Shown here piece by piece: positions 44,577-54,775 of a stretch of DNA of 56,647 bases. Positions within the stretch are counted from its first letter, which is position 1; every line of letters begins with the position of its first letter. The notes beneath the pieces are model-generated. The model had not been told where the DNA came from and did no database searches. It saw only the letters and a program-made list of their open reading frames with translations. The position numbers were made by a program, and so were the translations under genes. Origin of the DNA: Faecalimonas umbilicata (GTDB lineage Bacteria > Bacillota > Clostridia > Lachnospirales > Lachnospiraceae); the NCBI RefSeq assembly GCF_004346095.1, contig NZ_SLZV01000023.1:1-56647 (forward strand). The letters run 5' to 3'.

Positions 44577-45017
44577 ATGAACTTATCAAGCTTAAGACCT
44601 GCTGATGGGTCAAAACATAGTGATAATTTCAGAAGAGGCCGCGGACATGGGTCAGGAAATGGCAAAACTGCTGGTAAAGGACATAAAGGTCAGAAAGCAC
44701 GTTCAGGCGCTACAAGACCAGGTTTTGAAGGTGGACAGATGCCATTATACAGAAGAATACCAAAGAGAGGTTTCACATGCAGAAACTCTAAAGAAATCGT
44801 TGGTATTAATCTGAGCGCATTAGAAGTATTTGAAAATGATTCAGTTGTTTCAGTTGAGACATTAATCGAAGCAGGAATTGTTAAGAATCCTAGAGATGGT
44901 GTTAAGATTCTTGGAAACGGTGAACTTACAAAGAAACTTACTGTTCAGGCAAACGCTTTCAGCGCAAGCGCTGCAGCTAAAATTGAGGCTCTCGGTGGAA
45001 AAGCAGAGGTGATCTAA
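44577..45017 (+). CDS. rplO: 50S ribosomal protein L15
   Basis: This 146-aa protein matches L15 ([55 protein letters not shown]). Its last base overlaps the secY start (TAATG). Confidence 0.98.
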   Translation: MNLSSLRPADGSKHSDNFRRGRGHGSGNGKTAGKGHKGQKARSGATRPGFEGGQMPLYRRIPKRGFTCRNSKEIVGINLSALEVFENDSVVSVETLIEAGIVKNPRDGVKILGNGELTKKLTVQANAFSASAAAKIEALGGKAEVI

Positions 45018-46333
45018 TGCTAAAAACATTTCGGAAAGCATTTCAAGTGGCAGATATTAGAAAAAAGATTTTCTATACATTTATGATGCTTGTTGTGATT
45101 CGAATAGGTTCACAATTGCCGACACCGGGTGTTGATCCAACTTATATTCAGAATTTTTTTGAAAGTCAGACAGGGGAAGCGTTTAACTTTTTTAACGCTT
45201 TCACTGGCGGTTCTTTCACACAGATGTCAGTATTCGCGCTGAGCATCACTCCATACATTACATCTTCTATCATTATGCAGCTTCTCACAATTGCAATTCC
45301 AAAATTGGAGGAAATGCAGAAAGATGGAGAAGATGGAAGAAAGAAGATTGCAGCGATTACTCGTTATGTGACAGTGGCTCTTGCACTGATTGAATCTACA
45401 GCAATGGCTGTTGGATTTGGACGTCAGGGACTTCTTGTTGATTTTAATTTTGTAAATGCTGCAGTAGTAGTAGTGACACTCACAGCTGGTTCTGCATTCC
45501 TTATGTGGATCGGTGAGCGGATTAATGAGAAGGGTGTGGGAAATGGTATTTCCATCGTACTTCTGATCAATATCATTTCAAGAGTACCAGATGACTTTGT
45601 GACACTGTATAATCAGTTCATGAAAGGCAAGAGCCTTGCTTCCGCAGGACTCGCAGCTGTTATTATACTTGCAATTATACTTGTAGTAGTTGTCTTTGTT
45701 ATTATTCTTCAAGATGGACAGAGAAAGATCGCTGTTCAGTATTCCCAGAGAATCCAGGGAAGAAGAAGTGTAGGAGGACAGTCTTCATTTATCCCATTGA
45801 AAGTAAATACAGCAGGTGTTGTTCCTGTTATTTTTGCATCTTCTTTGATGCAATTCCCGGTCGTGATCGCTTCTTTCTTAGGAAAGGGAAACGGAAAGGG
45901 AATCGGAAGTGAGATTCTGAAAGGATTAAGTTCTAATAACTGGTGTAATCCAGAGCAATTAAAATATTCCTGGGGACTGATCTTATATATTGTCCTGACT
46001 GTTTTCTTTGCATATTTCTATACATCTATTACATTTAATCCGTTAGAGATTGCAAACAATATGAAAAAGAGCGGTGGGTTTATTCCGGGTATCCGTCCGG
46101 GAAAACCGACAGCAGACTATCTGACAAAGATCCTGAATTATATCATCTTTATCGGAGCAGTAGGACTGATCATTGTACAGGTAATTCCTTTCGTATTCAA
46201 TGGCTGGCTCGGAGCAAATGTTTCCTTCGGCGGAACATCTCTGATCATTATCGTAGGTGTTGTACTGGAGACGATCAAACAGATTGAATCCCAGCTGCTT
46301 GTACGAAATTATAAAGGTTTTTTAAATAAGTAA
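45017..46333 (+). CDS. secY: Protein translocase subunit SecY
   Basis: This 438-aa protein has ten membrane segments and SecY motifs (GSQLPTPGVDPTY, FALSITPYITSSIIMQLL, IQGRRSVGGQSSFIPLKVN). It is the channel of the Sec export system. It is coupled to rplO by a one-base overlap. Confidence 0.98.
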   Translation: MLKTFRKAFQVADIRKKIFYTFMMLVVIRIGSQLPTPGVDPTYIQNFFESQTGEAFNFFNAFTGGSFTQMSVFALSITPYITSSIIMQLLTIAIPKLEEMQKDGEDGRKKIAAITRYVTVALALIESTAMAVGFGRQGLLVDFNFVNAAVVVVTLTAGSAFLMWIGERINEKGVGNGISIVLLINIISRVPDDFVTLYNQFMKGKSLASAGLAAVIILAIILVVVVFVIILQDGQRKIAVQYSQRIQGRRSVGGQSSFIPLKVNTAGVVPVIFASSLMQFPVVIASFLGKGNGKGIGSEILKGLSSNNWCNPEQLKYSWGLILYIVLTVFFAYFYTSITFNPLEIANNMKKSGGFIPGIRPGKPTADYLTKILNYIIFIGAVGLIIVQVIPFVFNGWLGANVSFGGTSLIIIVGVVLETIKQIESQLLVRNYKGFLNK

Positions 46334-47053
<720 letters not shown>

Positions 47054-47057
47054 GCAT

Positions 47058-47813
47058 ATGCCAATTACAATGAAATCGGCAAGAGAAATCGAACTGATGA
47101 CAGAGGCGGGAAGGATTCTCGCAGCCGTACATGAGGAACTTGAGAAGGCATTGCACCCGGGGATGACGACACTTGACATTGATAAGATCGGTGAGGAAGT
47201 GATCAGAAGTTATGGATGCATTCCGTCATTTCTCAATTATAATGGATATCCGGCGTCCATCTGTGTATCAGTCAATGACGAAGTGGTACATGGGATTCCG
47301 TCGAAGAACAGGATCATAAAAGAAGGAGATATTGTCAGTCTCGATGCAGGAGTGATCTACAAAGGATATCATTCGGATGCTGCAAGGACACATGCGGTCG
47401 GCGAAATCAGCAAGGAAGCAGCTGATCTGATCAAGGTGACAAGAGAATCTTTCTTTGAAGGAATCAAATTTGCCCGAGAGGGAATGCATTTATTTGAAAT
47501 TTCAGCAGCAATCGGAAGATATGCGGAGGAGAGAGGATATGGTGTCGTAAGAGAATTATGCGGACATGGAATCGGTACTCACCTGCACGAATCACCTGAG
47601 ATACCAAACTTTGCACAGGGAAGAAGAGGACCGAAACTGCGCGCTGGAATGACACTGGCGATCGAACCGATGATCAACATCGGTACGCATGAGGTCGACT
47701 GGCTGGATGATGACTGGACAGTCGTGACAAGAGATGGTTCCTTATCTGCACATTACGAAAATACGGTGTTGATCACAAAAGACGAACCGGTACTTTTAAC
47801 CTTATTGAAGTAA
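47058..47813 (+). CDS. map: Methionine aminopeptidase, type I
   Basis: This 251-aa enzyme removes N-terminal Met. Metal ligands fit the motifs DAGVIYKGYHSDAARTHAVG, CGHGIGTHLHESPEI and TLAIEPMI, then the late YENTVLIT. It follows adk by 4 bp as usual. Confidence 0.98.
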   Translation: MPITMKSAREIELMTEAGRILAAVHEELEKALHPGMTTLDIDKIGEEVIRSYGCIPSFLNYNGYPASICVSVNDEVVHGIPSKNRIIKEGDIVSLDAGVIYKGYHSDAARTHAVGEISKEAADLIKVTRESFFEGIKFAREGMHLFEISAAIGRYAEERGYGVVRELCGHGIGTHLHESPEIPNFAQGRRGPKLRAGMTLAIEPMINIGTHEVDWLDDDWTVVTRDGSLSAHYENTVLITKDEPVLLTLLK

Positions 47814-47824
47814 GAGGACAGAAT

Positions 47825-48079
47825 ATGAAGGAATTAGAAACAGGAATGCTCGCAAGATCAAAAGCCGGGCATGACAAAGGGCAGATTTATATCATCAAAG
47901 ATATGGATGAAAACGATGTGTATCTTGTAAATGGAGAGAATCGTACATGTGACAAACCTAAAAAGAAGAAAAGGAAGCATGTACAGATCATTACAGAACG
48001 ATACGAGATACAGGCCGCAGACGATGTGGCAGTAAAACGGATACTGAAATTATATAAGGAAAAGAACGTGAATCATTAG
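47825..48079 (+). CDS. KOW domain RNA-binding protein (L14e/L6e/L27e-like)
   Basis: This 84-aa basic protein has a KOW-type start (ETGMLARSKAGHDKGQIYII) and a KPKKKKRKHVQII segment. Such proteins lie between map and infA in many Clostridia and probably bind rRNA; the exact role is unknown. Confidence 0.9.
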   Translation: MKELETGMLARSKAGHDKGQIYIIKDMDENDVYLVNGENRTCDKPKKKKRKHVQIITERYEIQAADDVAVKRILKLYKEKNVNH

Positions 48080-48092
48080 GAGGGTGTAAAAA

Positions 48093-48311
48093 ATGTCAAA
48101 AGCTGACGTGATTGAAATTGAAGGAACAGTAGTAGAGAAGTTACCAAATGCGATGTTTCAGGTAGAATTAGAAAATGGACATCAGGTACTTGCACATATC
48201 AGCGGAAAGCTGCGTATGAATTTTATCAAAATTCTTCCGGGAGATAAAGTAACCTTAGAGTTATCACCGTATGATTTGTCAAAAGGTAGAATTATTTGGA
48301 GAGATAAGTAA
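48093..48311 (+). CDS. infA: Translation initiation factor IF-1
   Basis: This 72-aa protein matches IF-1, an S1/OB-fold ([39 protein letters not shown]). It binds the ribosomal A site at initiation. TTAGGAGG precedes the ATG. Confidence 0.98.
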   Translation: MSKADVIEIEGTVVEKLPNAMFQVELENGHQVLAHISGKLRMNFIKILPGDKVTLELSPYDLSKGRIIWRDK

Positions 48312-48318
48312 AAAACTA

Positions 48319-48348
48319 TTGACTTTATTAAAATTATAATGCTATAAT
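48319..48348 (+). promoter_or_regulatory. Promoter of the rpmJ-alpha operon part
   Basis: TTGACT (48319-48324), 18 nt and TATAAT (48343-48348) with extended TGC. This gives a separate strong start for rpmJ, rpsM, rpsK, rpsD, rpoA and rplQ. Confidence 0.8.
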
Positions 48349-48428
48349 ATTAGGCGAACTGTTTTGTGATTATTTTGCAGAATAGTGGGTAAATATAGGC
48401 AGAGCAGTGGATGAAAGGAGGATTTGAC

Positions 48429-48542
48429 GTGAAGGTTAGATCATCAGTTAAACCAATTTGCGAAAAATGCAAAATCATTAAAAGAAAAGGAAGCATCAGA
48501 GTAATCTGTGAAAATCCGAAACACAAACAAAGACAAGGATAA
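48429..48542 (+). CDS. rpmJ: 50S ribosomal protein L36
   Basis: This 37-aa protein starts with GTG after AAGGAGG and reads [20 protein letters not shown] with CxxC, a later Cys and His (the zinc-binding C+ form of L36). It is in the usual place between infA and rpsM. Confidence 0.97.
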   Translation: MKVRSSVKPICEKCKIIKRKGSIRVICENPKHKQRQG

Positions 48543-48856
48543 TAAGCGTCGTTGTCGAATTTGTGCGTAAAGCACAAAGATTTATTTAGGCGGCTGTAAC
48601 ATGACACACCAGGGTGTGTGGTGTTATTAAAATATACAAGAACATACCGATTGTATATTGCTTATAATACTGGCTCCGGCCAGAAAGGTCACGGGAAACT
48701 GTGGCTGGACGCAGTGAAGAAGGATGAAGATCCCGGCGTCCCAATTTGAGACAATATAAACTACGGCAGAAGAGGGTGTATACTACATTTCAGACCTGTA
48801 ACCCAGGGGCTATGCATACTTCTTGCTGACCAAGATTCAAAATGGAGGAAAATCAC
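48543..48856 (+). promoter_or_regulatory. Structured leader before rpsM (candidate S4-type leader)
   Basis: This 314-nt gap has no gene. Hairpins are TTTGTGC/GCACAAA (48560-48578), a long imperfect stem at 48597-48626, CTGGC/GCCAG (48670-48683) and GTCAC/GTGGC (48688-48705). A TATAAT is at 48663-48668 with a poor -35. The position, before rpsM-rpsK-rpsD, is that of the published S4-Clostridia leader motif; the match is from memory and not checked. Confidence 0.5.
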
Positions 48857-49225
48857 ATGGCTCGTATTGCTGGTGTAGACTTACCAAGAGACAAACGTGT
48901 AGAAATCGGATTAACTTACATCTACGGAATTGGTAGAGTAAGCTCTAATCGTATCTTAGAAGAGGCAGGAGTAAATCCTGATACTCGTGTCAGAGATTTA
49001 ACTGACGAAGAAGTAAAGAAAATCAGTGCTGTAATCGATGAAACTCAGTTAGTAGAAGGTGATCTTAGAAGAGAGATCGCTCTTAACATCAAGAGATTAC
49101 AGGAAATCGGATGCTATAGAGGAATCCGTCACAGAAGAGGACTTCCGGTACGTGGTCAGAAGACAAAGACAAATGCCAGAACAAGAAAAGGTCCTAAGAG
49201 AACAGTAGCAAACAAGAAGAAATAA
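48857..49225 (+). CDS. rpsM: 30S ribosomal protein S13
   Basis: This 122-aa protein matches S13 ([40 protein letters not shown]). It contacts the P-site tRNA and L5. GGAGG before 48857 fixes the start. Confidence 0.98.
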   Translation: MARIAGVDLPRDKRVEIGLTYIYGIGRVSSNRILEEAGVNPDTRVRDLTDEEVKKISAVIDETQLVEGDLRREIALNIKRLQEIGCYRGIRHRRGLPVRGQKTKTNARTRKGPKRTVANKKK

Positions 49226-49255
49226 TAAGAATTCGTAGAAAGTAGGTTAGTTTAA

Positions 49256-49651
49256 ATGGCTAAGAAAGTTACAAAAAAAGTGACAAAGAAACGTGTCAAG
49301 AAAAACGTTGAACGCGGACAGGCACATATCCAATCATCTTTTAATAATACAATCGTAACATTAACAGATGCTCAGGGAAATGCTCTTTCATGGGCAAGTG
49401 CAGGTGGTCTGGGATTTAGAGGTTCAAGGAAATCTACTCCTTATGCAGCACAGATGGCAGCTGAGACAGCAGCAAAAGCAGCATTAGTACATGGTTTGAA
49501 ATCAGTAGACGTTATGGTAAAAGGACCAGGTTCTGGTAGAGAAGCAGCAATCCGTGCGCTTCAGGCATGCGGAATCGATGTAACAAGCATCAAGGACGTA
49601 ACACCAGTTCCACATAACGGATGTCGCCCACCAAAACGTAGAAGAGTGTAA
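49256..49651 (+). CDS. rpsK: 30S ribosomal protein S11
   Basis: This 131-aa protein matches S11 ([33 protein letters not shown]). It lies on the platform near the mRNA exit. Confidence 0.98.
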   Translation: MAKKVTKKVTKKRVKKNVERGQAHIQSSFNNTIVTLTDAQGNALSWASAGGLGFRGSRKSTPYAAQMAAETAAKAALVHGLKSVDVMVKGPGSGREAAIRALQACGIDVTSIKDVTPVPHNGCRPPKRRRV

Positions 49652-49667
49652 TTAGGAGGATACGAAA

Positions 49668-50261
49668 ATGGCAGTAAATAGAGTTCCAGTTCTGAAAAGA
49701 TGCCGTTCATTAGGTATGGACCCAATCTATTTAGGAATTGATAAAAAATCTAACAGACAATTAAAAAGAGCTAATAGAAAAATGAGCGAATACGGACTTC
49801 AATTACGCGAAAAACAAAAAGCAAAATTTATCTATGGCGTTTTAGAAAAACCTTTCAGAAACTATTTTGCAAAGGCTCAGAAAATGAACGGAATGACAGG
49901 TGATAACCTTATGATTCTTCTTGAATCAAGATTAGACAACGTTGTATTCCGTTTAGGTTTAGCAAGAACAAGAAAAGAAGCTAGACAGATCGTTGACCAT
50001 AAGCATGTATTAGTAAATGGAAAACAGGTAAACATTCCTTCTTACTTAGTGAAAGCAGGAGATGTTATCGAAATTAAAGAAAAGAATAAAGGTTCTCAGA
50101 GATACAAAGACATCTTAGAAGTGACTGGCGGAAGAATGGTACCAGATTGGTTAGAAGCAGACGCTGAAAACTTAAAAGGAACTGTAAAAGAGCTTCCATT
50201 AAGAGAAGCAATCGACGTTCCAGTAGATGAGATGTTGATCGTCGAATTATATTCTAAATAA
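49668..50261 (+). CDS. rpsD: 30S ribosomal protein S4
   Basis: This 197-aa protein matches S4 with its S4 RNA-binding domain ([40 protein letters not shown]). S4 nucleates 30S assembly and is the usual repressor of the alpha operon. The N-terminus lacks the zinc Cys cluster. Confidence 0.98.
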   Translation: MAVNRVPVLKRCRSLGMDPIYLGIDKKSNRQLKRANRKMSEYGLQLREKQKAKFIYGVLEKPFRNYFAKAQKMNGMTGDNLMILLESRLDNVVFRLGLARTRKEARQIVDHKHVLVNGKQVNIPSYLVKAGDVIEIKEKNKGSQRYKDILEVTGGRMVPDWLEADAENLKGTVKELPLREAIDVPVDEMLIVELYSK

Positions 50262-50286
50262 TTAAACCTTTTGCGTTTGATTACGC

Positions 50287-50540
50287 TGCAACAGACAGGG
50301 GTGTTGCAAAATGGAAAATTTCTACAGGAGATCGTCTTCGTCTATCGGCGGTTGGCAATATCTTGGCTGAATGCTTCATTTTGTGAGAACCCCTAGTTGT
50401 ATCCTATCATATATTATTTGTCGGAATGCGGATTCAGACAGAGTATCGTGTGAAAATGTGTACGGCATATAGATATGCTGTGGGAAGTTTATTTGGAGTA
50501 TAGTTACCCTCAATAGTTTAATAGCCCAGAAGGAGGGACT
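50287..50540 (+). other. Structured intergenic region between rpsD and rpoA
   Basis: This 284-nt gap has no gene. TGCAACA (50287-50293) pairs with TGTTGCA (50302-50308), and GCATAT pairs with ATATGC near 50465-50478. No clear promoter or terminator is seen. It is unusually long for this place and may be a leader RNA. Confidence 0.4.
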
Positions 50541-50545
50541 TTATC

Positions 50546-51505
50546 GTGTTTGATTTTAATAAACCAAATATTGAAATTACTGAGATTTCAGAAGACAAAA
50601 AATATGGCAGATTTGTTGTAGAACCTTTGGAAAGAGGATATGGTACAACACTTGGTAACTCTCTGAGAAGAATCATGCTTTCTTCTTTACCGGGAGCTGC
50701 AATCAGCCACGTAAAGATTGACGGTGTGTTACATGAGTTCAGTTCAATTCCGGGCGTGAAGGAAGATGTGACAGAGATCATCATGAATCTGAAATCACTG
50801 GCAATCAAGAACAGTTCCGAGACAGATGAGCCGAAGACTGCTTATATTGAGTTCGAGGGCGAAGGTGTCGTGACTGCTGCTGATATTCAGGTGGATCCAG
50901 ATATCGAGATCATGAATCCGGATGCAGTGATCGCTACATTAAATGGCGGTGCAGACAGCAAACTTTACATGGAACTTACTATCACAAAAGGCAGAGGTTA
51001 TATCAGTGCAGATAAGAACAAGAACGAAGAACTGCCGATCGGCGTGATTCCGATTGATTCTATCTACACACCGGTAGAACGTGTAAATCTGACAGTAGAG
51101 AATACTCGTGTTGGACAGATCACAGACTATGATAAACTGACACTGGATGTATATACAAATGGAACATTACTTCCAGATGAGGCAGTCAGCCTTGCTGCTA
51201 AGGTTCTCAACGAACACTTGAAATTATTCATCGATCTTTCAGAAGTAGCTCAGGCTGCAGAAGTTATGATCGAAAAAGAAGACGATGAAAAAGAAAAAGT
51301 GTTAGAGATGAGCATTGATGAATTAGAGCTTTCTGTTCGTTCTTACAACTGCTTAAAGAGAGCCGGCATCAATACAGTGGAAGAACTGACAAACAGAACT
51401 CCGGAAGATATGATGAAAGTTCGTAACCTCGGACGGAAATCATTAGAGGAAGTTCTTGCAAAATTAAAAGAACTCGGATTAGAATTAAGCCCGGGAGAAG
51501 AGTAA
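50546..51505 (+). CDS. rpoA: RNA polymerase subunit alpha
   Basis: This 319-aa protein has the assembly domain ([20 protein letters not shown]) and the C-terminal helix-hairpin-helix domain ([39 protein letters not shown]) that binds UP elements. It starts with GTG after AAGGAGGG. Confidence 0.98.
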   Translation: MFDFNKPNIEITEISEDKKYGRFVVEPLERGYGTTLGNSLRRIMLSSLPGAAISHVKIDGVLHEFSSIPGVKEDVTEIIMNLKSLAIKNSSETDEPKTAYIEFEGEGVVTAADIQVDPDIEIMNPDAVIATLNGGADSKLYMELTITKGRGYISADKNKNEELPIGVIPIDSIYTPVERVNLTVENTRVGQITDYDKLTLDVYTNGTLLPDEAVSLAAKVLNEHLKLFIDLSEVAQAAEVMIEKEDDEKEKVLEMSIDELELSVRSYNCLKRAGINTVEELTNRTPEDMMKVRNLGRKSLEEVLAKLKELGLELSPGEE

Positions 51506-51515
51506 ATGATAACAG

Positions 51516-51589
51516 CATCTAGCTAGTAAGCCCGAAGATGCATAACTAGATGACACCGGTTAATAAGCCCGAAGTGCATAGCCGTGTGT
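51516..51589 (+). ncRNA. Tandem stem-loops with a repeated loop between rpoA and rplQ
   Basis: Stem-loop 1 is CATCTAG (51516-51522) with CTAGATG (51546-51552). Stem-loop 2 is ACAC-CGG (51553-51559) with CCG-T-GTGT (51582-51589). The stems are unrelated in sequence, but both loops hold TAAGCCCGAAG-(A)-TGCATA (51527-51544 and 51564-51580). This is the pattern of a duplicated protein- or RNA-binding motif. It ends about 25 nt before the rplQ start. Confidence 0.75.
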
Positions 51590-51613
51590 TCCGAAATATG
51601 GAGGAAATTAGAA

Positions 51614-52150
51614 ATGGCAAAATATAGAAAACTTGGCAGAACAAGCAGCCAGAGAAAAGCATTAATCAGAAACCAGGTAACAGCATTACTTCACAATGGT
51701 AAGATCGTTACAACAGAAGCAAAAGCAAAAGAAATCCGCAAAGTTGCAGAAGGTCTTATCGCTTTAGCAGTAAAAGAAAAAGACAATTACGAAGAAGTAA
51801 CTGTAAAAGCAAAAGTTGCACGTAAAGATAAAGACGGCAAGAGAGTGAAAGAAGTTGTAGACGGAAAGAAAGTTACAGTTTACGATGAAGTAGAAAAGAC
51901 AATCAAAAAAGATATGCCTTCAAGACTTCATGCAAGAAGAGAAATGTTAAAAGTTCTCTACCCAGTGACAGAAGTTCCGGAAAAAGCTGCTGGAAGAAAG
52001 AAAAATACAAAAGAAGTAGATTTAGTTGAAAAATTATTCAGCGAAATCGCACCAAAATACGAAGATCGTAAAGGTGGATACACAAGAATCGTTAAGATTG
52101 GTCTTCGTAAAGGTGATGCTGCAATGGAAGTTCTCCTTGAGTTAGTATAA
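51614..52150 (+). CDS. rplQ: 50S ribosomal protein L17
   Basis: This 178-aa protein matches L17 ([40 protein letters not shown], and a C-terminal [20 protein letters not shown]). It is about 50 residues longer than the common ~120-130-aa form. The extra part is a Lys-rich insert around residues 55-125. GGAGG fixes the start at 51614. Confidence 0.97.
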   Translation: MAKYRKLGRTSSQRKALIRNQVTALLHNGKIVTTEAKAKEIRKVAEGLIALAVKEKDNYEEVTVKAKVARKDKDGKRVKEVVDGKKVTVYDEVEKTIKKDMPSRLHARREMLKVLYPVTEVPEKAAGRKKNTKEVDLVEKLFSEIAPKYEDRKGGYTRIVKIGLRKGDAAMEVLLELV

Positions 52151-52203
52151 GATCCAGGATTATTTCAGAGCATAAAATTAAAAGTCATAAGACAAATCAA
52201 TAC

Positions 52204-52248
52204 AAAGAGATGGAAGAAATACAGAGATGTATTCTTTCATCTCTTTTT
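52204..52248 (+). terminator. Terminator of the ribosomal operon
   Basis: AAAGAGATG-G-AAGAA pairs with TTCTTTCATCTCTTT, followed by TT. The stem is about 18 bp with one bulge. Confidence 0.85.
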
Positions 52249-52274
52249 GCATTTTGGAATTCTAAAAAAAATGA

Positions 52275-52302
52275 TTGCAATTATGGAAAAAAGTGCTATA
52301 CT
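52275..52302 (+). promoter_or_regulatory. Promoter of the MacAB-type operon
   Basis: TTGCAA (52275-52280), 16 nt and TATACT (52297-52302) with an extended TGC. Confidence 0.6.
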
Positions 52303-52370
52303 AATTGTATTATTTAAGTAGTACAAAGGTACATTTAGATATCACAGAATAGCAATATGGGGGTGGCAAG

Positions 52371-53072
52371 GTGGAACCATTGATATCAATTAAAGATATG
52401 CATAAGATATACAATCCGGGTGAAAACGAAGTGCGTGCGCTAGATGGTGTCAGCCTGGAGATCCATGAAGGAGAGTTTGTTGCGATCATTGGTCATTCCG
52501 GCTCTGGAAAATCCACGTTGATGAATATGATCGGTTGTCTGGATACACCGACTTCGGGAAGTTACTTTTTGCATGGAAAGGATGTTTCGAGAATGACGGA
52601 CAATGAACTGTCCGATGTGAGAAATCAGGAGATTGGATTTATCTTTCAGGGGTTTAATCTGATTGCCAATCTAGATGCGATTGGCAATGTGGAGCTGCCG
52701 TTGATCTACCGGGGAATTGACAGAAAGACGCGAAGAGCCGCGGCAAAGCAGGCACTGATCAAAGTAGGTCTCGAGAAGCGGATGACACACAAACCGTCAG
52801 AGATGTCAGGAGGTCAGCAACAACGTGTCGCAGTGGCGAGAGCGATCGCGGCAAGCCCTCCGGTGATACTGGCAGATGAACCTACCGGAAATCTGGATTC
52901 AAAATCTACAAAAGAGATCATGCAGATTTTAGAAGGGCTTCACAAATCAGGAAGAACAGTCATTATCATCACGCATGATAATGAAATTGCGGAGCAGGTA
53001 AAGCGAGTAATCTACATAAGAGATGGAAGAATTGAGCAGGATTATTTAAACGAAGAGAAGCAAGGAGAATAG
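52371..53072 (+). CDS. ABC transporter ATPase (MacB/LolD type)
   Basis: This 233-aa ATPase has Walker A GHSGSGKST, the signature MSGGQQQRVAVARA and Walker B VILADEPTGNLD, typical of the MacB/LolD/FtsE class. It starts with GTG after GGGGGTGG. It works with the adaptor and permease that follow, for export of peptides, drugs or lipids; substrate unknown. Confidence 0.95.
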   Translation: MEPLISIKDMHKIYNPGENEVRALDGVSLEIHEGEFVAIIGHSGSGKSTLMNMIGCLDTPTSGSYFLHGKDVSRMTDNELSDVRNQEIGFIFQGFNLIANLDAIGNVELPLIYRGIDRKTRRAAAKQALIKVGLEKRMTHKPSEMSGGQQQRVAVARAIAASPPVILADEPTGNLDSKSTKEIMQILEGLHKSGRTVIIITHDNEIAEQVKRVIYIRDGRIEQDYLNEEKQGE

Positions 53073-53074
53073 TC

Positions 53075-54760
53075 GTGAGAAAGAAAGACAAAGAGATTTA
53101 TGAGGAGACAGACATGATCGTTCTGTCGGAGGAAGAGGAAGGAAGCAAAGAAACTACAGATGTCCGGAAGAAAAAGAAGAAGCTTCCGAACTGGGTGATT
53201 GTTCCGGTTATCGGGGGAATTGTCGTTGTGGCAGTGATTGCGTCCCAATTTACTTCAAAAGAGAAAAAGACAGGAGGAACTGTGGAAGTTGTCGAAGTGG
53301 TACGAGGAGATGTGAAAGAAATCTACAATGTATCCGGAACAGTGGACAGCGAGAAGAAAAAGGTATTTTATTCCCCGGTCAATGCGCCGGTCAGCCAGCT
53401 TCGTGCGAAGGTCGGTCAGGCGGTGAAAGCAGGAGATCTCCTTGTGGCATTTGATACGTCTGATCTGGAAAAGAACAATCAGAAAGCACAGATGGATCTT
53501 CAGTCTGCAGTCAATACAAATCAAAGCGCAAGGGAGCAGGCAGATCGAAGTGCTTCTGAGGCAGCGAAGGCAGCGGCCGATGCACAGGCGGCAGCTGGTG
53601 CAGCCCGTGCACAGGCAGAACAGCAGATTGCCAGTGTAGAATCACAGATTTCAGCGAAATCACAGCAGATGGCATCGCTGGAGCAGAGTGTGCAAGATGA
53701 AATTACTGCGAACCAGACTCTTCAGCCGCAGTTGGACGAATGGAATGCACAGAAGGCTGCAAATTTGGAGCGGATTTCTGTATTGTATGGGGAAGTCAAC
53801 AGCCATCGGGAAGAGATTAATGCAGGAAATGTAAGTGATGAAAAGAAGGCACAACTGGAGGCCGAGATTACTGAGAAATCAAAAGAGATTTCTGAAAAAG
53901 AAGGAGCAAACGCAGCGCTCGATGCCCAGATTGCCCAGATCAGTGCCCAGATACAGACCGGAAGCCAGCAGGCATATGCGCAGATACAGCAGGAAGTACA
54001 GGCATTACAGGCACAGGCAGAGCAGCTTCGTGCAAGTATTTCTGTAGAAACACCGAGTGCAAGCATTCCGGATACGAGTCTCACACAGGGACAGATCAAC
54101 AATATGGCAATCACGGAGAATCTGGCAGAACTGGCAGTGCTCAGCTCTGAGGAACTGATGGCAAAGGCAAGAGATGGGATCAAGGCAGATTTTGATGGTG
54201 TGATCTCTGATGTAAAGACGATGGAGGGCGGTACTGCTGTCGCAGGAGGAGAGTTATTTACACTTGTGAGTAATCAGGATGTCAATGTGAAGCTGGAAAT
54301 TCCTGCAAGTGATTTTGACAAAGTAGAAGTTGGAAGCAAGGCAGTTGTAAAAATCGGAAAGTATAAATATGATGGAGTTGTAGAATCTATCGATAAGATT
54401 GCAGTTCCAAATGCAAAAGGGAATCCGGTGATCGGTGCAAATGTAAAGATTCAGAATCCAGACGAGAATATCTACATTGGAGTTGCGGCAAAGTTGACAA
54501 TGACAGTGGCAGAGGAAAAGGATGTCCTTTACCTTCCGAATGAAAATGTAAATACTTCGACCGAAGGAGATTTTGTCTATGTAGTACAAAATGGTGTTGT
54601 GAAGAAAAAGGCAGTGGAACTTGGAATCACATCCAACAGCAAGGTGGAGATCAAGTCAGGTCTGAAAGAAGGAGACAAAGTTGTTGCAGATACTTTTGGA
54701 ACGGTGGAAGAGGGGATGAAAGTAACAACGACAACTGTGGCGAAGTCAGAGGAGAAATAG
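53075..54760 (+). CDS. Efflux adaptor, HlyD/MacA-like membrane fusion protein
   Basis: This 561-aa protein has one membrane segment near residues 30-48 (WVIVPVIGGIVVVAVIA), a biotinyl-lipoyl-like segment (VNAPVSQLRAKVGQAVKAGD), a long coiled coil (about 135-330, rich in Gln and Ala) and beta-barrel parts. The GTG start is 3 bp after the ATPase stop. In Gram-positives such adaptors work without TolC. Confidence 0.92.
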   Translation: MRKKDKEIYEETDMIVLSEEEEGSKETTDVRKKKKKLPNWVIVPVIGGIVVVAVIASQFTSKEKKTGGTVEVVEVVRGDVKEIYNVSGTVDSEKKKVFYSPVNAPVSQLRAKVGQAVKAGDLLVAFDTSDLEKNNQKAQMDLQSAVNTNQSAREQADRSASEAAKAAADAQAAAGAARAQAEQQIASVESQISAKSQQMASLEQSVQDEITANQTLQPQLDEWNAQKAANLERISVLYGEVNSHREEINAGNVSDEKKAQLEAEITEKSKEISEKEGANAALDAQIAQISAQIQTGSQQAYAQIQQEVQALQAQAEQLRASISVETPSASIPDTSLTQGQINNMAITENLAELAVLSSEELMAKARDGIKADFDGVISDVKTMEGGTAVAGGELFTLVSNQDVNVKLEIPASDFDKVEVGSKAVVKIGKYKYDGVVESIDKIAVPNAKGNPVIGANVKIQNPDENIYIGVAAKLTMTVAEEKDVLYLPNENVNTSTEGDFVYVVQNGVVKKKAVELGITSNSKVEIKSGLKEGDKVVADTFGTVEEGMKVTTTTVAKSEEK

Positions 54761-54775
54761 AAAGGTAGGTACGCG

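Noticed and set aside
50287-50316. IS remnant before rpoA, from likeness to the right-edge repeat
   Set aside because: Only a short TGTTGCAAAAT stretch is shared and no transposase remains; it can equally be a leader hairpin.
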